In this document: piece by piece, positions 1 to 20,819 of the stretch
Numbering within the stretch: position 1 is the first letter of the stretch
How the letters are laid out: each line of letters starts with the position of its first letter
Assembly (NCBI GenBank): GCA_947846985.1
Contig: CANTUZ010000020.1
Span: forward strand, 7,599,459-7,663,458
Reading direction: 5' to 3'
Length of the DNA: 64,000 nucleotides
DNA from: Fratercula arctica
Lineage: Eukaryota; Chordata; Aves; Charadriiformes; Alcidae
The notes under the pieces: generated by a model
The model's database searches: none
What the model was told of the DNA's origin: nothing
Seen by the model: the letters and a program-made list of their open reading frames with translations, nothing else
Program-made: the position numbers and the translations under genes

Positions 1-120
1 CACCACATTAAGCATCATCCTCTTGGTCTAAGTTCCAACTGTAAATAGATTATTAACGAACTTTACCCCTCAGCACCTGCCAAGAGCCTTGTAAGCAGAA
101 AGTACCAGGTACAGTCTTAC

Positions 121-8731
<8,611 letters not shown>

Positions 8732-11700
8732 CTGTTTAAAAGAAAGCGTAGGGGAAGAAAAAAATACATGAAAACCACTTAAAATAAGTTCTCTTTCTCC
8801 ATGCCACCGTAACAGAGTAACAAACACAATGAGTTTATAGAAGTTGTTGTAACAAGCAAATTCTAACAATTTTTAAAATAGAGTAAGAACATCAAAACAG
8901 TCAAGCTTTTGTAAAACGATAATCCTTACAATTTAGACAGGCAACATATGTATAAAATAGGCCAGAAATACAACACCAAAATATAGTTTGTTTAGACCAA
9001 AACAAACTTCTGACTTTGTTCAGTATTATACCTCAAAATACTCCCACATTTGCTATTTCACATCAGAGCCTGAAAATATCTAAAGTATCTGCTCTTCCAA
9101 AGTATAGAGGTAATTAGGAAAATGCAACGGTTATGAACCAACAGAATTAGGTTCGTAACCCTGCAAACTATGTCCCTAGTTTGTCTGTTCAGTCTTTCAT
9201 ACTAAAAAAAAAAAATGGGTTAAGGTATTTAAACGTTTTTGTGGTTATGGAATTAATACCCAGAATTAAACTAACATTTCTGTAGCACAAGAGCTCAAGT
9301 GCTAGAGAAACTGTGAACACTTGAAAACAGCATTAAATTTAAAACATTAAAGCTGTCATGAGCAGTTAAATTAACTTACATCCATGAAAACCTTTTTTTG
9401 GGGGAGGGAAGGGGGTGTCTTGTCTTTCCAAGTCACAGACTCAATCTTGAAATATTCACAAGTCCCTTCACTAACTCACTGGCTTTTTGATGTGCAAGTC
9501 TCACTTTAAAAGCAAGTCATTTCCATTTACAGGTTAGCAATTAATCCAGTTGAAACATTATTATACGTCCCCAAACACTTTCATTCAAGGAAGACTACTG
9601 AAGCAACCCTCCCCAGTCAATATGCATCTTAAGATACGATATTGGAGAGCTTTATTTGCTGCAGTTTTCAGCATATTTATTTTGGAAACAGAATGAGACT
9701 GTATCTGTTCTCTGCTTTCTTTTTGCATGAAGCAGAAGAGATTCAAAGTTAGTCAGTAATATGTTCAGTGGAGATAAAACCTGTCCGAGTAACTTGTAAA
9801 ATGGTCGTACTTCTTACTCTAATACAGTTACTCCACATATTAAAAGGTATCATTATGGCATGTCTTATCATGCCATTTGGAAATCAGTTTAAAAGTGATC
9901 AGAGAGCACCACTCTTTTGAGGAAGGCAACCCCTAGGACATTCCACACACAAGATGTCCTTGTGTGAAGGCAACAGTTGAAGTGTTTGATTTTAAGCCAT
10001 CCCAGAGTTCGAAATGATTTTCAAAAATAAATTGGTCCTGCAAGTAGGTTGGCTGGGGAAAGGGAAAATGATACATTATTATACCTTTTCCCAGGAGAAC
10101 AGGAAAGACCACTAACCCATTATGAAAGCTCAAATCAGTGTGACAAATGCTTTTTAGAGTCATATACAAAATGGCCACTTCACACCTCTGATAAATATAA
10201 GTACACAAACACACATACACCCCTGCCACAGACATTAAGTAACAGACTACTACTAAAGGTATATCATATACAGAAAATGACAAAAATCTACCTAAAAACC
10301 AAGTTCAGAACAGCCTGGTTTAGGATTAGAAAACCACACTGCTGTAATCTCTTGCTCAAAGACGAACATTGCATGATACCACTTGAACAGTTTGAGTTTA
10401 AAGGAGTATTAGTAGTGTAGCACAAAGAACTCATTATCAATCATCTAAAGCCTGACAACTTAAGTGCAAACAAAGATACATTCCTCAGGGTGGCACTAAA
10501 ATTTGCTGTAGAGAGAAAGATACGTGATAATATCAGCAGCCTTTCCAGATGCTTCTCATGCTCCTAGACCTGTTCAAACATAACGTTGTAACAGAGCGCA
10601 ACAAAAATCAAACACAAAGTCCATTTATACGCATGACCAGCAGTACTGTCACAAAACTTTAAGAAACTTCTAGTAATAGGCTACAACCTATTAACGTACA
10701 AACAAGACTTGCTTGGATCTATAATATAACGATTATATACACCACCCTGATCACTACCTGCCTGTGCTGTCCACTGCCAACCGCCCACTCCTAACAGCTG
10801 TCTTTTAACACAGCTGACCTGTTTGTTCGCAAGAGTAAGAACTACGAACCCCACCAGTACACTTACCCAGAGGAAGAAGAACAAACTGTGCTGTAAGGTT
10901 TAAAGAAGACTAAATGGAGGTTATTTGAAAAAACGGACTGTAACCACAACAACAATTGGAACCGTTACCAGAAGAGAGAAACATTAATACCAGCTCTCTA
11001 GGGTTATAAGTATTGTTAAATAGAGCCATGTTGCAGGTACTATTAATTCATCATGCTTCTACTAAACCAACATAACAGCAACAAACTGCTAAAAAAAAAA
11101 CTTAAAAAACCCACACCCTCTGTTGACAACTTGTTTCCTATTAAGTTTAGAAATATAGATAACTCTTTATATAACATATGCACCAACCTCGCAGTGATAT
11201 TCAAATATTGCACTTTCAGTAGTATTAGCCGATTCTTCTGTTTCAGCACAAGTTTCTAAGAACAAAGACTGCTATTATAAAAAAAAAAAAAAAAGAAAGA
11301 GAGCAAGAGAAAGAAAGAAAGAAAGAAAGAAAGAGAGAAAGAAAAAAGATAGCAAGAGAACGTGATCTATCAAGCTAATAGAGAAAACAAGTGCTGCTGC
11401 CCTGGGCAGTTTCAGTACAGCACTGGAGAAAACAAAGACTATTAGCAGCGTCGGGACGTGCTCTTTTGAAGCTGTTGAGTAGGCACAAACTTCTTGTTTC
11501 AGATCAAGCCTTGTATCTTCAGTGTAAGTTTCCTCTTCTTTGGTCTTGAGTTGTTGTTACGATGTGGTATATTCTTTTCCTGATCTGAACTTGAAGCAGC
11601 AGTTTCAGGTGGTGAATTCTGTTCTGTTCCACTTCATACTGGAGAAAGGAAAAAGACACACGCTAAGTATCACCTCAAAACAAATTATACATCAGTCCTA

Positions 11701-14700
11701 GGTGTTCCTGCAAACAGGTGCATTTCCTCTACTTTAATACCGTAGGATTGATCCATGCTAGGAAAGACTGGTTTACACATATATTTGGCATTCTCATTTT
11801 TGTTTTCCAAGAAACTCTACCTCCAAGCCAGTGATACAGTATTTTCAATTGTGAAATCTTCAGAAGCAGTTAGGCATTTCAGGAGAGGTCCCAGTTTGTA
11901 CAATTAAGAGAGCAACTTCATTTTGATGAACAGCAGCATCATTTAATGCAAGTCTTAGTCCTCCTACCAGTAACTTTATGTGGGTGCTGTCTCATAATTT
12001 AATTAATAAGTGCTTGCATAGACCTTCAGAGTAGCAAGGGGGGATGGGGGATTAGAATTTCCTGATAATTTTTGTTCCAAAAGGTAAGTCAAGGACTAGC
12101 AATACCTGAAGCACCTTTAGCTTCGTATAAAAACAATTTTCTCAATTATACGTAGTGGTGCTGTATGCGTATTCTACACAGACCATATGCGCCCTGGCAT
12201 AGCATGTGAAATAACAGCAAAGCCATTCTCTGGACTTCTTAAAACAGCATTTGTAAAAATGTTGATTACATATAGATAATATTTGTGTAGATAACACAGG
12301 AGAGAAGCCTCTCTGCAACAGTAAATAGATAATAATTCCTTCCTAGAGTTTTCCAGTACCACTTTGCATTTTCGTTGAGAAAGCAATTTAGACAAATTGC
12401 CACCTACCACATAAAACTGAAACCTTATAGAAACAGAATCTTTTAAAAAAAAAAAAAAAAGTTTAATTTGAGTTTGTTGCTTACTCAGTACATATAGAAA
12501 AAAATGAGAGAAAATTATCATGGACAAAAGCTGCTTATAAGCAACACAACTATGAATATGAATCTATGGATAAACTAGCATGTTATGCACTAATCTAAAG
12601 GTATGAAGCATAAGAGCACAACTCTTCCCCAAGTCGCTCAAGTCCCACACCAAATGAGTAAAAATATGGACAAAGCCTATTTCTCCACTATAGTGGGAAA
12701 GCTAATTTCACAATTTACATTGAGCTTTCAATTCCCTTTAGTGAACTTGAAAGAGTCAACTTAAGTGACTGAAATGTGAATGCAAAGATATTCAACGCTC
12801 ACCACAGTGAAAATGCTGACTGCAGTCAGCTACAACAAATAACACCTCTAAACCCCAAAAGCACACAATGGCTGTATGCAAACTCATCACCCCGTTTTCA
12901 CAGAAGTTTGTATTTCCATGACCTCTCCTGCAGATGAAGGATCTTCCTTTGGTCACTACTCTGAAAAACTTTCTGCTGACATAAGTCTTCTTGTCAGACC
13001 ACTACACGTACACGACTGAGACTAAGTAAGAAACTGGATGAGGGCAGTACAAACCAGTATCCGGTATGAAAAGTTTGCAGTGAAAGATTCAATTACAAAA
13101 AAAATATACATCAGAAGACACGAAGCTACTGAAAAAATAGCAGGACCACTAGACTTTTCACATACCCCTGTATTACATTCAGGCAACTGTTACCACAATA
13201 TCTTTCAGGACAGCATTATTTTTTGGACAGCATTTCACATTTCAAATGAGCATCCCCCTAAGCAAGTTCAGGTAAAATGAAGGAGGCATACACTGTATCA
13301 CAGGAACTGCACAGAGACACTTCTTATTCACATTCTTCTCTCTCATCTAATTAGATTAATATTATTAGATCTCTACTAGAGCTGTAACTTGTATTATATT
13401 ACATTTCTCATTTTTCAGCACACAGAATGTGTTAAATTTTAATAGAACAATCAAAACACCTCTTCTGCCCAAACATGACTACAGCTAATTTTATTGGGTA
13501 ATGGAACAAGGCATAAGCTTTTCCCTTAAAAGTTAGTTCGGTTTGGTAACGAGATTGTTTTACTATACTTAAGTCATTACAAAAAACAGGGTTGTCAAGC
13601 AAGCATAAGTAAAAAAAAAAAAAACAAAAAAACAAAAAAACTAAACCTCACTCTGTGTGTCTGCCTCAAATTCTTTACTTTTTAATTCAGCTACTATAAA
13701 TACTCCTCCAAACTGTAAACAGCTGCCCAGCTCCCAAGTCACACTGGGTTCTGCATTTGTATATTTACAGCTGAAAAGATTAATGAAAAGACAGGGAAGA
13801 GCTGTACAAGTCCTATTCTTGAAGTCTTTCAGGTGCAGATTTTGCTAAATGACAGTAAGTCACATAAAGCTGTTCACAGCTGGAAACCATCTATACAGCC
13901 TAACAGTAGAAATTGACAGATTATAAACACTGTTTTGTTTACCATTCTCTACACAAAAAGAGGTAACTGGAAAAACAAGTATTTTACTGGATTAGAACAT
14001 GCGCTTCTAGAAATAGACATCTCTTACATGACTAAGATTAAATTTAATAAAGATAACACTTTATATTTTCAGTATGCATGTACAACACAACTATTAGATG
14101 ACACTTGAAGATAAAGCTCTTATGTATCTTTTCAAATGAATACTGGAAAGCAGTACTGAACGCTTGCTCTTGAGCGCCCCAAACAATACATGACAGCTAC
14201 GAGATCAGCTACTAGCATTCCCTAGATTAGTAAAGTCACTTCTACGTCAAAAAAAAATACACCTATGGGGGGCGGGGGGGGGAAGTTAAATAACTTCTAA
14301 GGACACATGGAATCATTTTAAAAATAAAAATCCCAAAAAACCCGGTTTCTTTTACCGGGCCCCGGGCTGAGCCCTGCGCTGGTTATTAATGCAGACGACA
14401 GAGTCGGCACCAGGCGTTCCGCCGAGGCCTGCGGCAGAGCCAGCGGCGGCCCCGCAGCAAGATGGAGGCCGCGGAGCGGGGCGGCCAGCCCGGCCGAGGG
14501 GCGGTGCCAGCGGCCGCGGCCAGCGGCGCTGGAGCGGGGGCTGCCGGCGGCGGGGGGCGGCCGGCTCGCCGCAGAGGCCTACGCTATGACAGCGCAAAGG
14601 CAGATGGGGGGGCCTAACCAGAGCTTCCCAGTCCCAAGGGCAGGGCAGGCCCGGCGGAGGGAGTGGCCGCCCCACCGCCCTCCCCGCACACAAAGGGGGG

Positions 14701-15318
14701 CGATGGCGGCGGCTCCCCCGCACACAAAGGGACGGGGCCTAGTCCCCGCGCCGGGCGGGGCCGCGCGCGGCACGCCGGGAGCCGCCGCCCGCCCCCAGGA
14801 GCCCCCGCGCCGGGGCTCCGCCCGCGGCCTGCCGGGACCCGTAGTCCCCACGGCACCGCCCCCGGCCCTCCCGCCGCCCGCCGGCCTGCAGGCCCCAGGC
14901 AGCCCCGCGGCCTGCGGGCCGCGCAGCGCGCCGGGAAAGCGAGTTCCAGCGCGGCCGCGGCCCCGCCCTCGCGGCCGGGTGGGCGCCACCGCCCCGAGCG
15001 TCCCGGCGGTAGTGCGTCCGCCCGTAGGACGCCGGGAAGCGTAGTGCGCACGCCGCCGCGGCCCAGCCACCCACGGCCGCCGGTAAGCCCATCCGCAGCG
15101 GCGGCGGCCTGCCCGGCGGGCGCCCGCCCTCCCCCCGCGCTCAGCACAGCCGAGGCGAGGCCGCGGGCGCCTTTACCCCGCCGCGACGGACGGCACGCGG
15201 AGGCCGGGCCCAGAGGTGCCCTCTGTCCCCTCTGCCGGCTCTCAGGGGTCCGCCGCGTCCCCTCAGCGTCGCGGGTGCGGGGCCAGGAGCCGGCGCGGCC
15301 GCCGCCCGCCGTACTCAC
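8732..15318 (-). other. CSDE1: CSDE1 5' intronic region
   Basis: About 6.6 kb between the first coding exon and the CpG-island promoter. I find no confident coding exon. Two weak candidates are described as findings: a 24-nt segment with good splice sites at 10867-10890 and a 44-codon coding-like stretch at 11499-11633. The rest is AT-rich intron with low-complexity tracts. Human CSDE1 has alternative 5' exons; I could not locate their counterparts. Confidence 0.7.
11278..11350. repeat. Poly(A) plus (GAAA)n tract
   Basis: Pure A run followed by GAAA/GAGA repeats in the CSDE1 5' intronic region. Confidence 0.9.
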
Positions 15319-15400
15319 CCCAACAGCTCAGCGCCCCCGCTCCAGCGCCGCCATGAGCAGCACGGCACCGCACGTAGGAACGAACCCGGCCTCTCGCGAG
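15319..15400 (-). other. CSDE1: Putative CSDE1 noncoding exon 1
   Basis: The 3' boundary (15319) is set by the GTGAGT donor. The 5' boundary is a guess, set by the TCTCGCGAGA element, which commonly sits close to transcription starts. No coding potential is claimed. Confidence 0.5.
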
Positions 15401-15401
15401 A
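15392..15401. promoter_or_regulatory. TCTCGCGAGA palindromic promoter element
   Basis: Perfect 10-bp palindrome within the CSDE1 island. This motif is a known vertebrate core-promoter element of CpG-island genes, often linked to bidirectional activity. Confidence 0.75.
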
Positions 15402-15860
15402 CCGCGGGCGGGGCTGCGCCTGCGCACACCGCCGCGCGCCGCTCGCGCACTGCGCATGCGCGCCCGGCTACTGGCCGGCGGCGCGGCCACACGCAAACGG
15501 CGGCCGCGCGCGAGAACAGCCCGGCGGCGCGCGCCCCGGTCCCCCCGTGGAAGGTATTGAAAGTCCCCCGCTAATTAGGGCCCTCTACTAATGACTAACC
15601 AACTCATCAGTCGAAGCAACTGCTGTTTAGTTTCCACTTTTCCAGAGGAACGTTCACCTCGGCCGGGACAACGAAGGTAAAAAGGCAGCATCACAGCCAT
15701 GTTGGATAACGTTAATTTAAAGGAGATAAAATGCAACATTTTTGGTCATTGTAATTTTTCACTGGGGCAAGGTGAAAATTAGCCGGGCTGCAAAAGGCTT
15801 GGGTACACGCAGAACAGAGGGAATTATCGCTGGGATCCACAAAACAGAACACACTTGAGA
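15402..15860. other. Short interval between CSDE1 promoter and SIKE1 3' end
   Basis: Upstream half of the CSDE1 island followed by about 300 bp of unremarkable sequence. No gene seen. Confidence 0.6.
15451..15461. promoter_or_regulatory. NRF1-type site TGCGCATGCGC
   Basis: Perfect palindromic match to the NRF1 consensus, 50 bp upstream of the TCTCGCGAGA element with respect to CSDE1 transcription. Confidence 0.7.
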
Positions 15861-17125
15861 AAATGCTGCCCATTGGGGTCTTTTATTCCCTCTCAAGCAA
15901 TTTCCAATGGAAAAGGATTGTATACAAGAACACTCCTGTACAGAAATCCCTTGTATCTACCAAACAATCTTGCTAAATATTCCAAGTGGTTGCAAGAAAA
16001 CGTAATGAGCACAGGAACGTAAATCACCTTCTGCATTTATCAAAATTCTCACTTGGAGAGAAAAAGTAGCATAAAAATTTAAACTAATATTGAAAATTAC
16101 ATGTTTACTGTTCTTGGAGGATTATTCTTTGATCACAGATAAGAAAGACAGAAATCCTTATATAAAAATGTCATTAAAAATATCACAATATTGATAAATT
16201 CCTACAACACCGCAACTCTCATTTCACTCAACGTAGGATTCTGCAATAACTATGTAACATCTGTCACTAAACTTACCTGTGACATAACATTAAAAACCTG
16301 CCTAGATGGTGGTTTGGCTTAGTTTTGAGGCAGACTCCGCTCTGGTCTGGACGCACTGTGTTCCGTGCGGGTCCCAGCGCAGATCAGAGCCCACCCACAC
16401 CCTGGAGCATCGGCAAAGCTGAACAGGTCTGCCCATGAAAGAACATTAGTCCTTCAAAAAAACCAGCATCCTTCAAAAATGCACAGGTGCCAGAAAGGGT
16501 CATCCACTGAGTTTCACCCCTAAACCAAGGTAAAGCATGCTCCTTTTATGAGTTACCACTTAAGTGCTCTGTCGCTCTCTGCTCTTCTCTCCATCTGCTC
16601 CGAGCAGTTGTCTGATAACCCAGCCAAGCGTCAGCTCTTCAAAGCAAAAAGAAAGCTCCGCGTGCCTGCTTTGTGCAGGCGGAGCAAAATGTGTACCTGC
16701 CATTTACAGTGTAGTTTTTGAATAATCTGTTACTCCTTCTATCAAATACAATCATCACAACCCATATTATGTTCTCTACTTACTGACAGGGTGGATTTAA
16801 GTGCCACCTGCACAGCTGGAATTATTAACTAAAGCTCATAAAAAAAATAACAAATGGGAGAGGAAATGAACTGTCACAAGGGAGGACACATCAAATACTT
16901 AATTGTTAAGCATCTTTATGCTGCAGTTACTAGGACAGAGCAGCAATGCAAGCCTTTGCCATCAAGAGTATGTAATTTCAGAAAAATGCATAGAAAACAG
17001 CCACCACATTTTGAAAGATAAACATACAAGGAAACACCTGAAAGGGCAAATCAAACCCCATCCTTGAAGGGTAGTTTCATAATAGTCTCTGAAGTCAAGA
17101 TTTGGAGATAAGGTTATTTTGTGGC
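15860..17125 (-). other. SIKE1: SIKE1 3' UTR (inferred)
   Basis: Sequence between the SIKE1 stop codon and the only AATAAA seen before the CSDE1 promoter. No ORF or structured element recognised. Confidence 0.5.
15882..15887 (-). terminator. SIKE1: Candidate SIKE1 poly(A) signal AATAAA
   Basis: TTTATT on plus, AATAAA on minus, about 1.24 kb after the SIKE1 stop. I saw no other AATAAA between it and the stop codon, so cleavage is predicted near 15860, roughly 0.5 kb from the CSDE1 transcription start. Confidence 0.5.
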
Positions 17126-17215
17126 CTAAGCTTCACAGTCGGGCAGATCTTCTCTCCCCACCTCAAAAGATTCTTTGCTGATTGACAATAGTTCACGCAG
17201 CTCTTTGTTTTCAAG
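17126..17215 (-). CDS. SIKE1: SIKE1 exon 5 (coding part)
   Basis: Residues 175-203 and stop TAG at 17128-17126. [20 protein letters not shown] then REDLPDCEA. The C-terminal nine residues are the least conserved. Confidence 0.95.
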   Translation of the reverse strand, partial: LENKELRELLSISKESFEVGREDLPDCEA

Positions 17216-20200
17216 CTGCAAAATCAATATTTTTGCTGAAATAGAAATGAGCTAATTCACAATTAAAGGACAATAATCTTTAAATAGCCCCACTCCTTCA
17301 CAGCTAAACACTGACTTTGTAACATACGCATTAATACGATGCTAGTAAGAGGGGATCCACATCATTTAAAGCTTATCTTTTGCTGCTGGCTTCATATATA
17401 TAATACAAAGATCAAGAATTTGCAAATAAACAGATCATGTTCCGCATTTCCTGACCCCACCCCCAAATTTTTGACTGTCATAAATCTTTGACACATGCAA
17501 ACATAGAAAGTCCAGAATAAGTCCAGACACTCACAAAGCTTGATGTATCCTTAGCAACTATATCTGTTCTTACCTCCAGCTGAGCTAGTTTCTCCTGAAC
17601 TTTAAAGAACTGATCATCATCGACTTGAACAGCTTTTCTCATCACCTCTCCCATCTCACATATTCTGTCTATTTGACTTGCAATTTCCTGAAAGACATAA
17701 AAGTAATATATTCAATATGTTCAGGCAAAAGCAGCAGTAATAATCAATTACTTTAATTTTCTTGATTTTGGATCATTTTTCCTGATTTTAATTTTAACCA
17801 TTTTTTCCCAAGCACACGCAATCCTTTCTAACTTGTATAATATTTCAAGATGAAAACACGTACCTTATTGTCCATCATCACGAGTCATCAATGAAAACAG
17901 TGATTAGAATTACATCAGTCAGCAAGATAAGGCACCCTTACTTACTATGATGGAAATAATTTTACGTGTGACAAGGACTGACACAACAGATGGAAGTTCA
18001 TGTGAATATTAGTATGCAGCAAATTTTACATTGAAAAATTTTACATTAGAAAAGCTTGAGTCTGAATTTATAAGAATGCTGAATATAAAAGCAAATGAGA
18101 TTTCAAAACTAAGTAACAGTGTGAAGTAAACAGCAGCATCTCAGAAGGAAGCCAAGCAAGGAAACTAAAATAAGACCAGAGCCTCCAGAGGCGGTTTTTA
18201 CAGAATCTGTCTAGATACAGCTCCAGTCAGCTCACATACGCACATATAACGAACACCGAAAAACTCCAACATGTAATGTAGCAACAGTTCCTATTTGAAG
18301 AGCACTCAGTTTCAAAATATTCAAAGTATTTAGGGAGGAACTCAAATGTGCAAACACAAAAATGTCAGTAATTGGCAAGAAGTAGCAAGACAAGAATTTG
18401 GAAGCTTTTGAAGCATTTTAACATAACATAAAAATATAAGCACTTTGGGGAATATCAGATAATGTTATAGGGTGGAGTTTCTTTTCTGTAACTGTCAGTA
18501 GTTAATCCACTGCCTCTGGAAGGTAAATGTATCACCAGAGCAGAGAATTCAGTTTTGAATTCGATTATTCAGAAAATACATAAACAAATTAGAGCATCTA
18601 CAAGAGAGCTGGAGGAACAAGAAAGACTTAGATAACTTAATCTGGGAAGAAAGAATGATGTATTTTTCTAAACAGAAAGATGGTTATAATAGAATATAGG
18701 TCTTTAAAATATATTAAAAGGTTGTTACTATTCTCCAAGTTCTCTTTCCCGTTAGGAAAAAACTCACAGACTTAATCTGATGTACAGAAGATTTTGTGTA
18801 GACATTGAGATAGTCTAGGTACATTCCATCAAAGGTTCCTCCAGAGTGTCTTCAGCTTTGCATTTCCATGCCATTAAAATGGAGCAAAAGCAATGCCAGA
18901 GAATAACGTTAGAAGTTTTGTTGAAATGCTAAGTCTTGCTAAACCTAAGCAAGCACTGGAAGCAAGACACTGTTACACTACTTAACTTCAGAAGACCCAA
19001 GCAACACAAAACAGAACTAATGTGTTGCCACATACCAGTGCAAAGATAGATTGTGCTAAGAGTTAGGCTGGCTCCAATTCCAATTAAAAAACAGCAAGAT
19101 ATGAGATGTCACTAGGCTGAACCAGCTTGCTGTTCTGCAATCACATAAAAATACATTTTAACAAATGGCTAACTTAATTAATAAGCCTTAAATAGAGATT
19201 TGATGTTATTATATTGTTATTAGACACCCAAACATAAAACAGACAGCAGCTATCAGTAGCCACACCTTAAAGTTCTGAAGTCACTGCACCCAACATGGAT
19301 GAAGGCACACTTCTGGGCCATTGCACAGAGGATCCAGATTTAAAAACATTTGTGAGTGATGATTTCTTAAGAATTAAACATCCTGCAGCTCACAGAGATT
19401 TAGGAGGTTTTTCTCCCTTTGTTACAATTACTGAACAGGAACAGTGATGACTCTGATGTCTGATTTTACTGTAGAGAATCACGTGCATTAAGCTTAACCC
19501 AGGAAATTTACCACCTAGCGCATAAAGATCAAGCCTTCACCTGTGCTGTAAAAGGGTTATGCTTTTCAGGGTCCTCTGTGATAACTGTTACAACCTGTGT
19601 GCTGTAAAAGGGATGGAGAAAAAAATACCAACAAAAAGAGACAAGAGTTTCAGAAAATGTATTTTTGGAGCAGAGATGTTCCATGAACGGAAACAAGGAT
19701 GGTATGAAAGCTAGGAGGAGACAGGGCAGAGGGGTCTTGAGCCCTCTTCTGTCCCCCTCCTACCTTACCAAGGAATTAGCCTGATGAACTTTCAAGACTG
19801 GTTCTGCATCTTCCCCTTTTCTCCCTTGCAAAAGCTGTAACATCTGCTTTCTGTATTTGCTCATGATAAGCTCTAACGCATCTTGGTGCTCCTCCAGTGA
19901 CATCCATAGCTCTGCAAAATACAGTATGTCATTGCCACAAACGACAAGCCATCTTCCACAGCCATGACAGACGCCCAGAGGTGCCCTGTGCCGGCTGCTC
20001 TCTTGATCCGTGCGACCCCACCGCTCCTCCCGACAGCGCGGCCCTGGGACTCTAGACGGGGCCGCTGCCCTCCCGACCCCTCGGTAGCCAACAAGCCATC
20101 CCGGCGCCGGTAGCCACTGCCACAGCCAGGCATCCCGCGACGCTGACAGAGCGGAACAGACGCGCCTCTCTCGAGAAGCCCCCTCCCGCCTGGGACACCA

Positions 20201-20655
20201 GGCCCCCCAACCCCACCTCGGTCCCCCCGCTCGCCACCCAACACGGCCCCCGGGGTCCCCCCCGCCCACACCGACTGCGGCTCCCCGCCACACGCCGTCC
20301 CCCGCCCCAGGCTCACCCCTGTTCTCCTGCCGCAGGTCGCGGATCTGCGTGTTCTCCTGGGGCAGCAGCACCGGGGGCCGCAGCCCGGACAGGTCGGCCC
20401 GCTCCGCCGCCGCGCCCTGGCCCTGCCAAGAGACGGCTGTCGGTCCGGCCGCCCCGCCGCCACCGCCGCCCCCCCGCTACCGCCGCCCGCCCTCACCTTC
20501 TCGGCCCAGCCCGCGCCCGCCTCGCGCATGGCGGCCACGCGCTGGTGCAGCACGGCGGACTGGTCGATGAGCGACTCGGCCGCGGTGTCGTGCTCCTTCA
20601 GCCGCTCCAGCAGCGTCCTGGCGTCCGTGAGGATCTTCTCGATGGTGCAGGCCAT
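17126..20655 (-). CDS. SIKE1: SIKE1, suppressor of IKK-epsilon
   Basis: Small coiled-coil protein that binds IKK-epsilon and TBK1 and restrains antiviral interferon signalling; the family also includes FGFR1OP2 and joins STRIPAK complexes. Five coding exons: 20655-20497, 20422-20317, 19911-19769, 17687-17574, 17215-17126, all GT-AG with consistent phases, giving 203 residues against 207 in human. Starts [20 protein letters not shown]; the middle carries [20 protein letters not shown]; the C-terminal part holds [17 protein letters not shown] and [13 protein letters not shown]. Heptad-like Leu/Ile spacing throughout. Residues about 47-75 are Gly/Ala/Pro-rich and differ strongly from the mammalian sequence, where the exon is very GC-rich. 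Downstream, on the same strand, is CSDE1. Confidence 0.97.
17574..17687 (-). CDS. SIKE1: SIKE1 exon 4
   Basis: Residues 137-174, 38 codons, phase 0. [20 protein letters not shown] then [17 protein letters not shown]. Intron 3 upstream is 2.1 kb (17688-19768). Confidence 0.97.
17688..19768 (-). other. SIKE1: SIKE1 intron 3
   Basis: AT-rich intron. No repeat, RNA gene or further exon recognised. Confidence 0.7.
19769..19911 (-). CDS. SIKE1: SIKE1 exon 3
   Basis: Residues 89-136; [20 protein letters not shown] then the less conserved [20 protein letters not shown]. 143 nt, phase 1 in and phase 0 out. Confidence 0.95.
20317..20422 (-). CDS. SIKE1: SIKE1 exon 2
   Basis: Residues 54-88 plus one base. 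Begins [20 protein letters not shown] and ends [14 protein letters not shown]. 106 nt; the donor is placed after AGGG so that the next codon is Glu of ELWMSLEE. Confidence 0.93.
20497..20655 (-). CDS. SIKE1: SIKE1 exon 1 (coding part)
   Basis: Residues 1-53, 53 codons. An in-frame ATG lies six codons upstream (20673), but the family starts at this Met, in MACTIEKIL. Donor GTGAGGG; intron 1 is only 74 nt (20423-20496). Confidence 0.95.
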
Positions 20656-20819
20656 GGCGGCGCCGAGCCGCAAGCAAGCCGCACCCTCACCGCCGCGGCG
20701 GCGCCATCCCGCCGCGCGCCCCTCGCCGGGCCCGCCGGCCGGGGACGCCGCTTCCGGCCGCCCCGCGAGCGACGCACGTGCGCAGGCGCCGCCTGGCGGC
20801 GCGAGAGCGCCACCGCCGC

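Larger units (their letters stand above)
14340..15560 (-). promoter_or_regulatory. CSDE1: CSDE1 CpG-island promoter
   Basis: Abrupt switch from AT-rich sequence to more than 1.2 kb of dense CpG. Within it, a strong minus-strand donor (GTGAGTAC, bases 15311-15318 on plus) would end a noncoding first exon starting around 15319-15400. A perfect TCTCGCGAGA palindrome lies at 15392-15401 and a TGCGCATGCGC (NRF1-type) palindrome at 15451-15461, so transcription probably starts between them and 15319. Long ORFs inside the island are by-products of high GC and are not annotated. Confidence 0.8.

Noticed and set aside
14352..15574. Several long overlapping ORFs (up to 303 codons) on both strands
   Set aside because: They lie in a CpG island, where stop codons are rare; the products are low-complexity Pro/Arg/Ala/Gly-rich and have no family features.
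19760..20673. Long minus-strand ORFs (203 and 266 codons) across SIKE1
   Set aside because: They read through SIKE1 introns 1 and 2; only the segments bounded by splice sites match the family.
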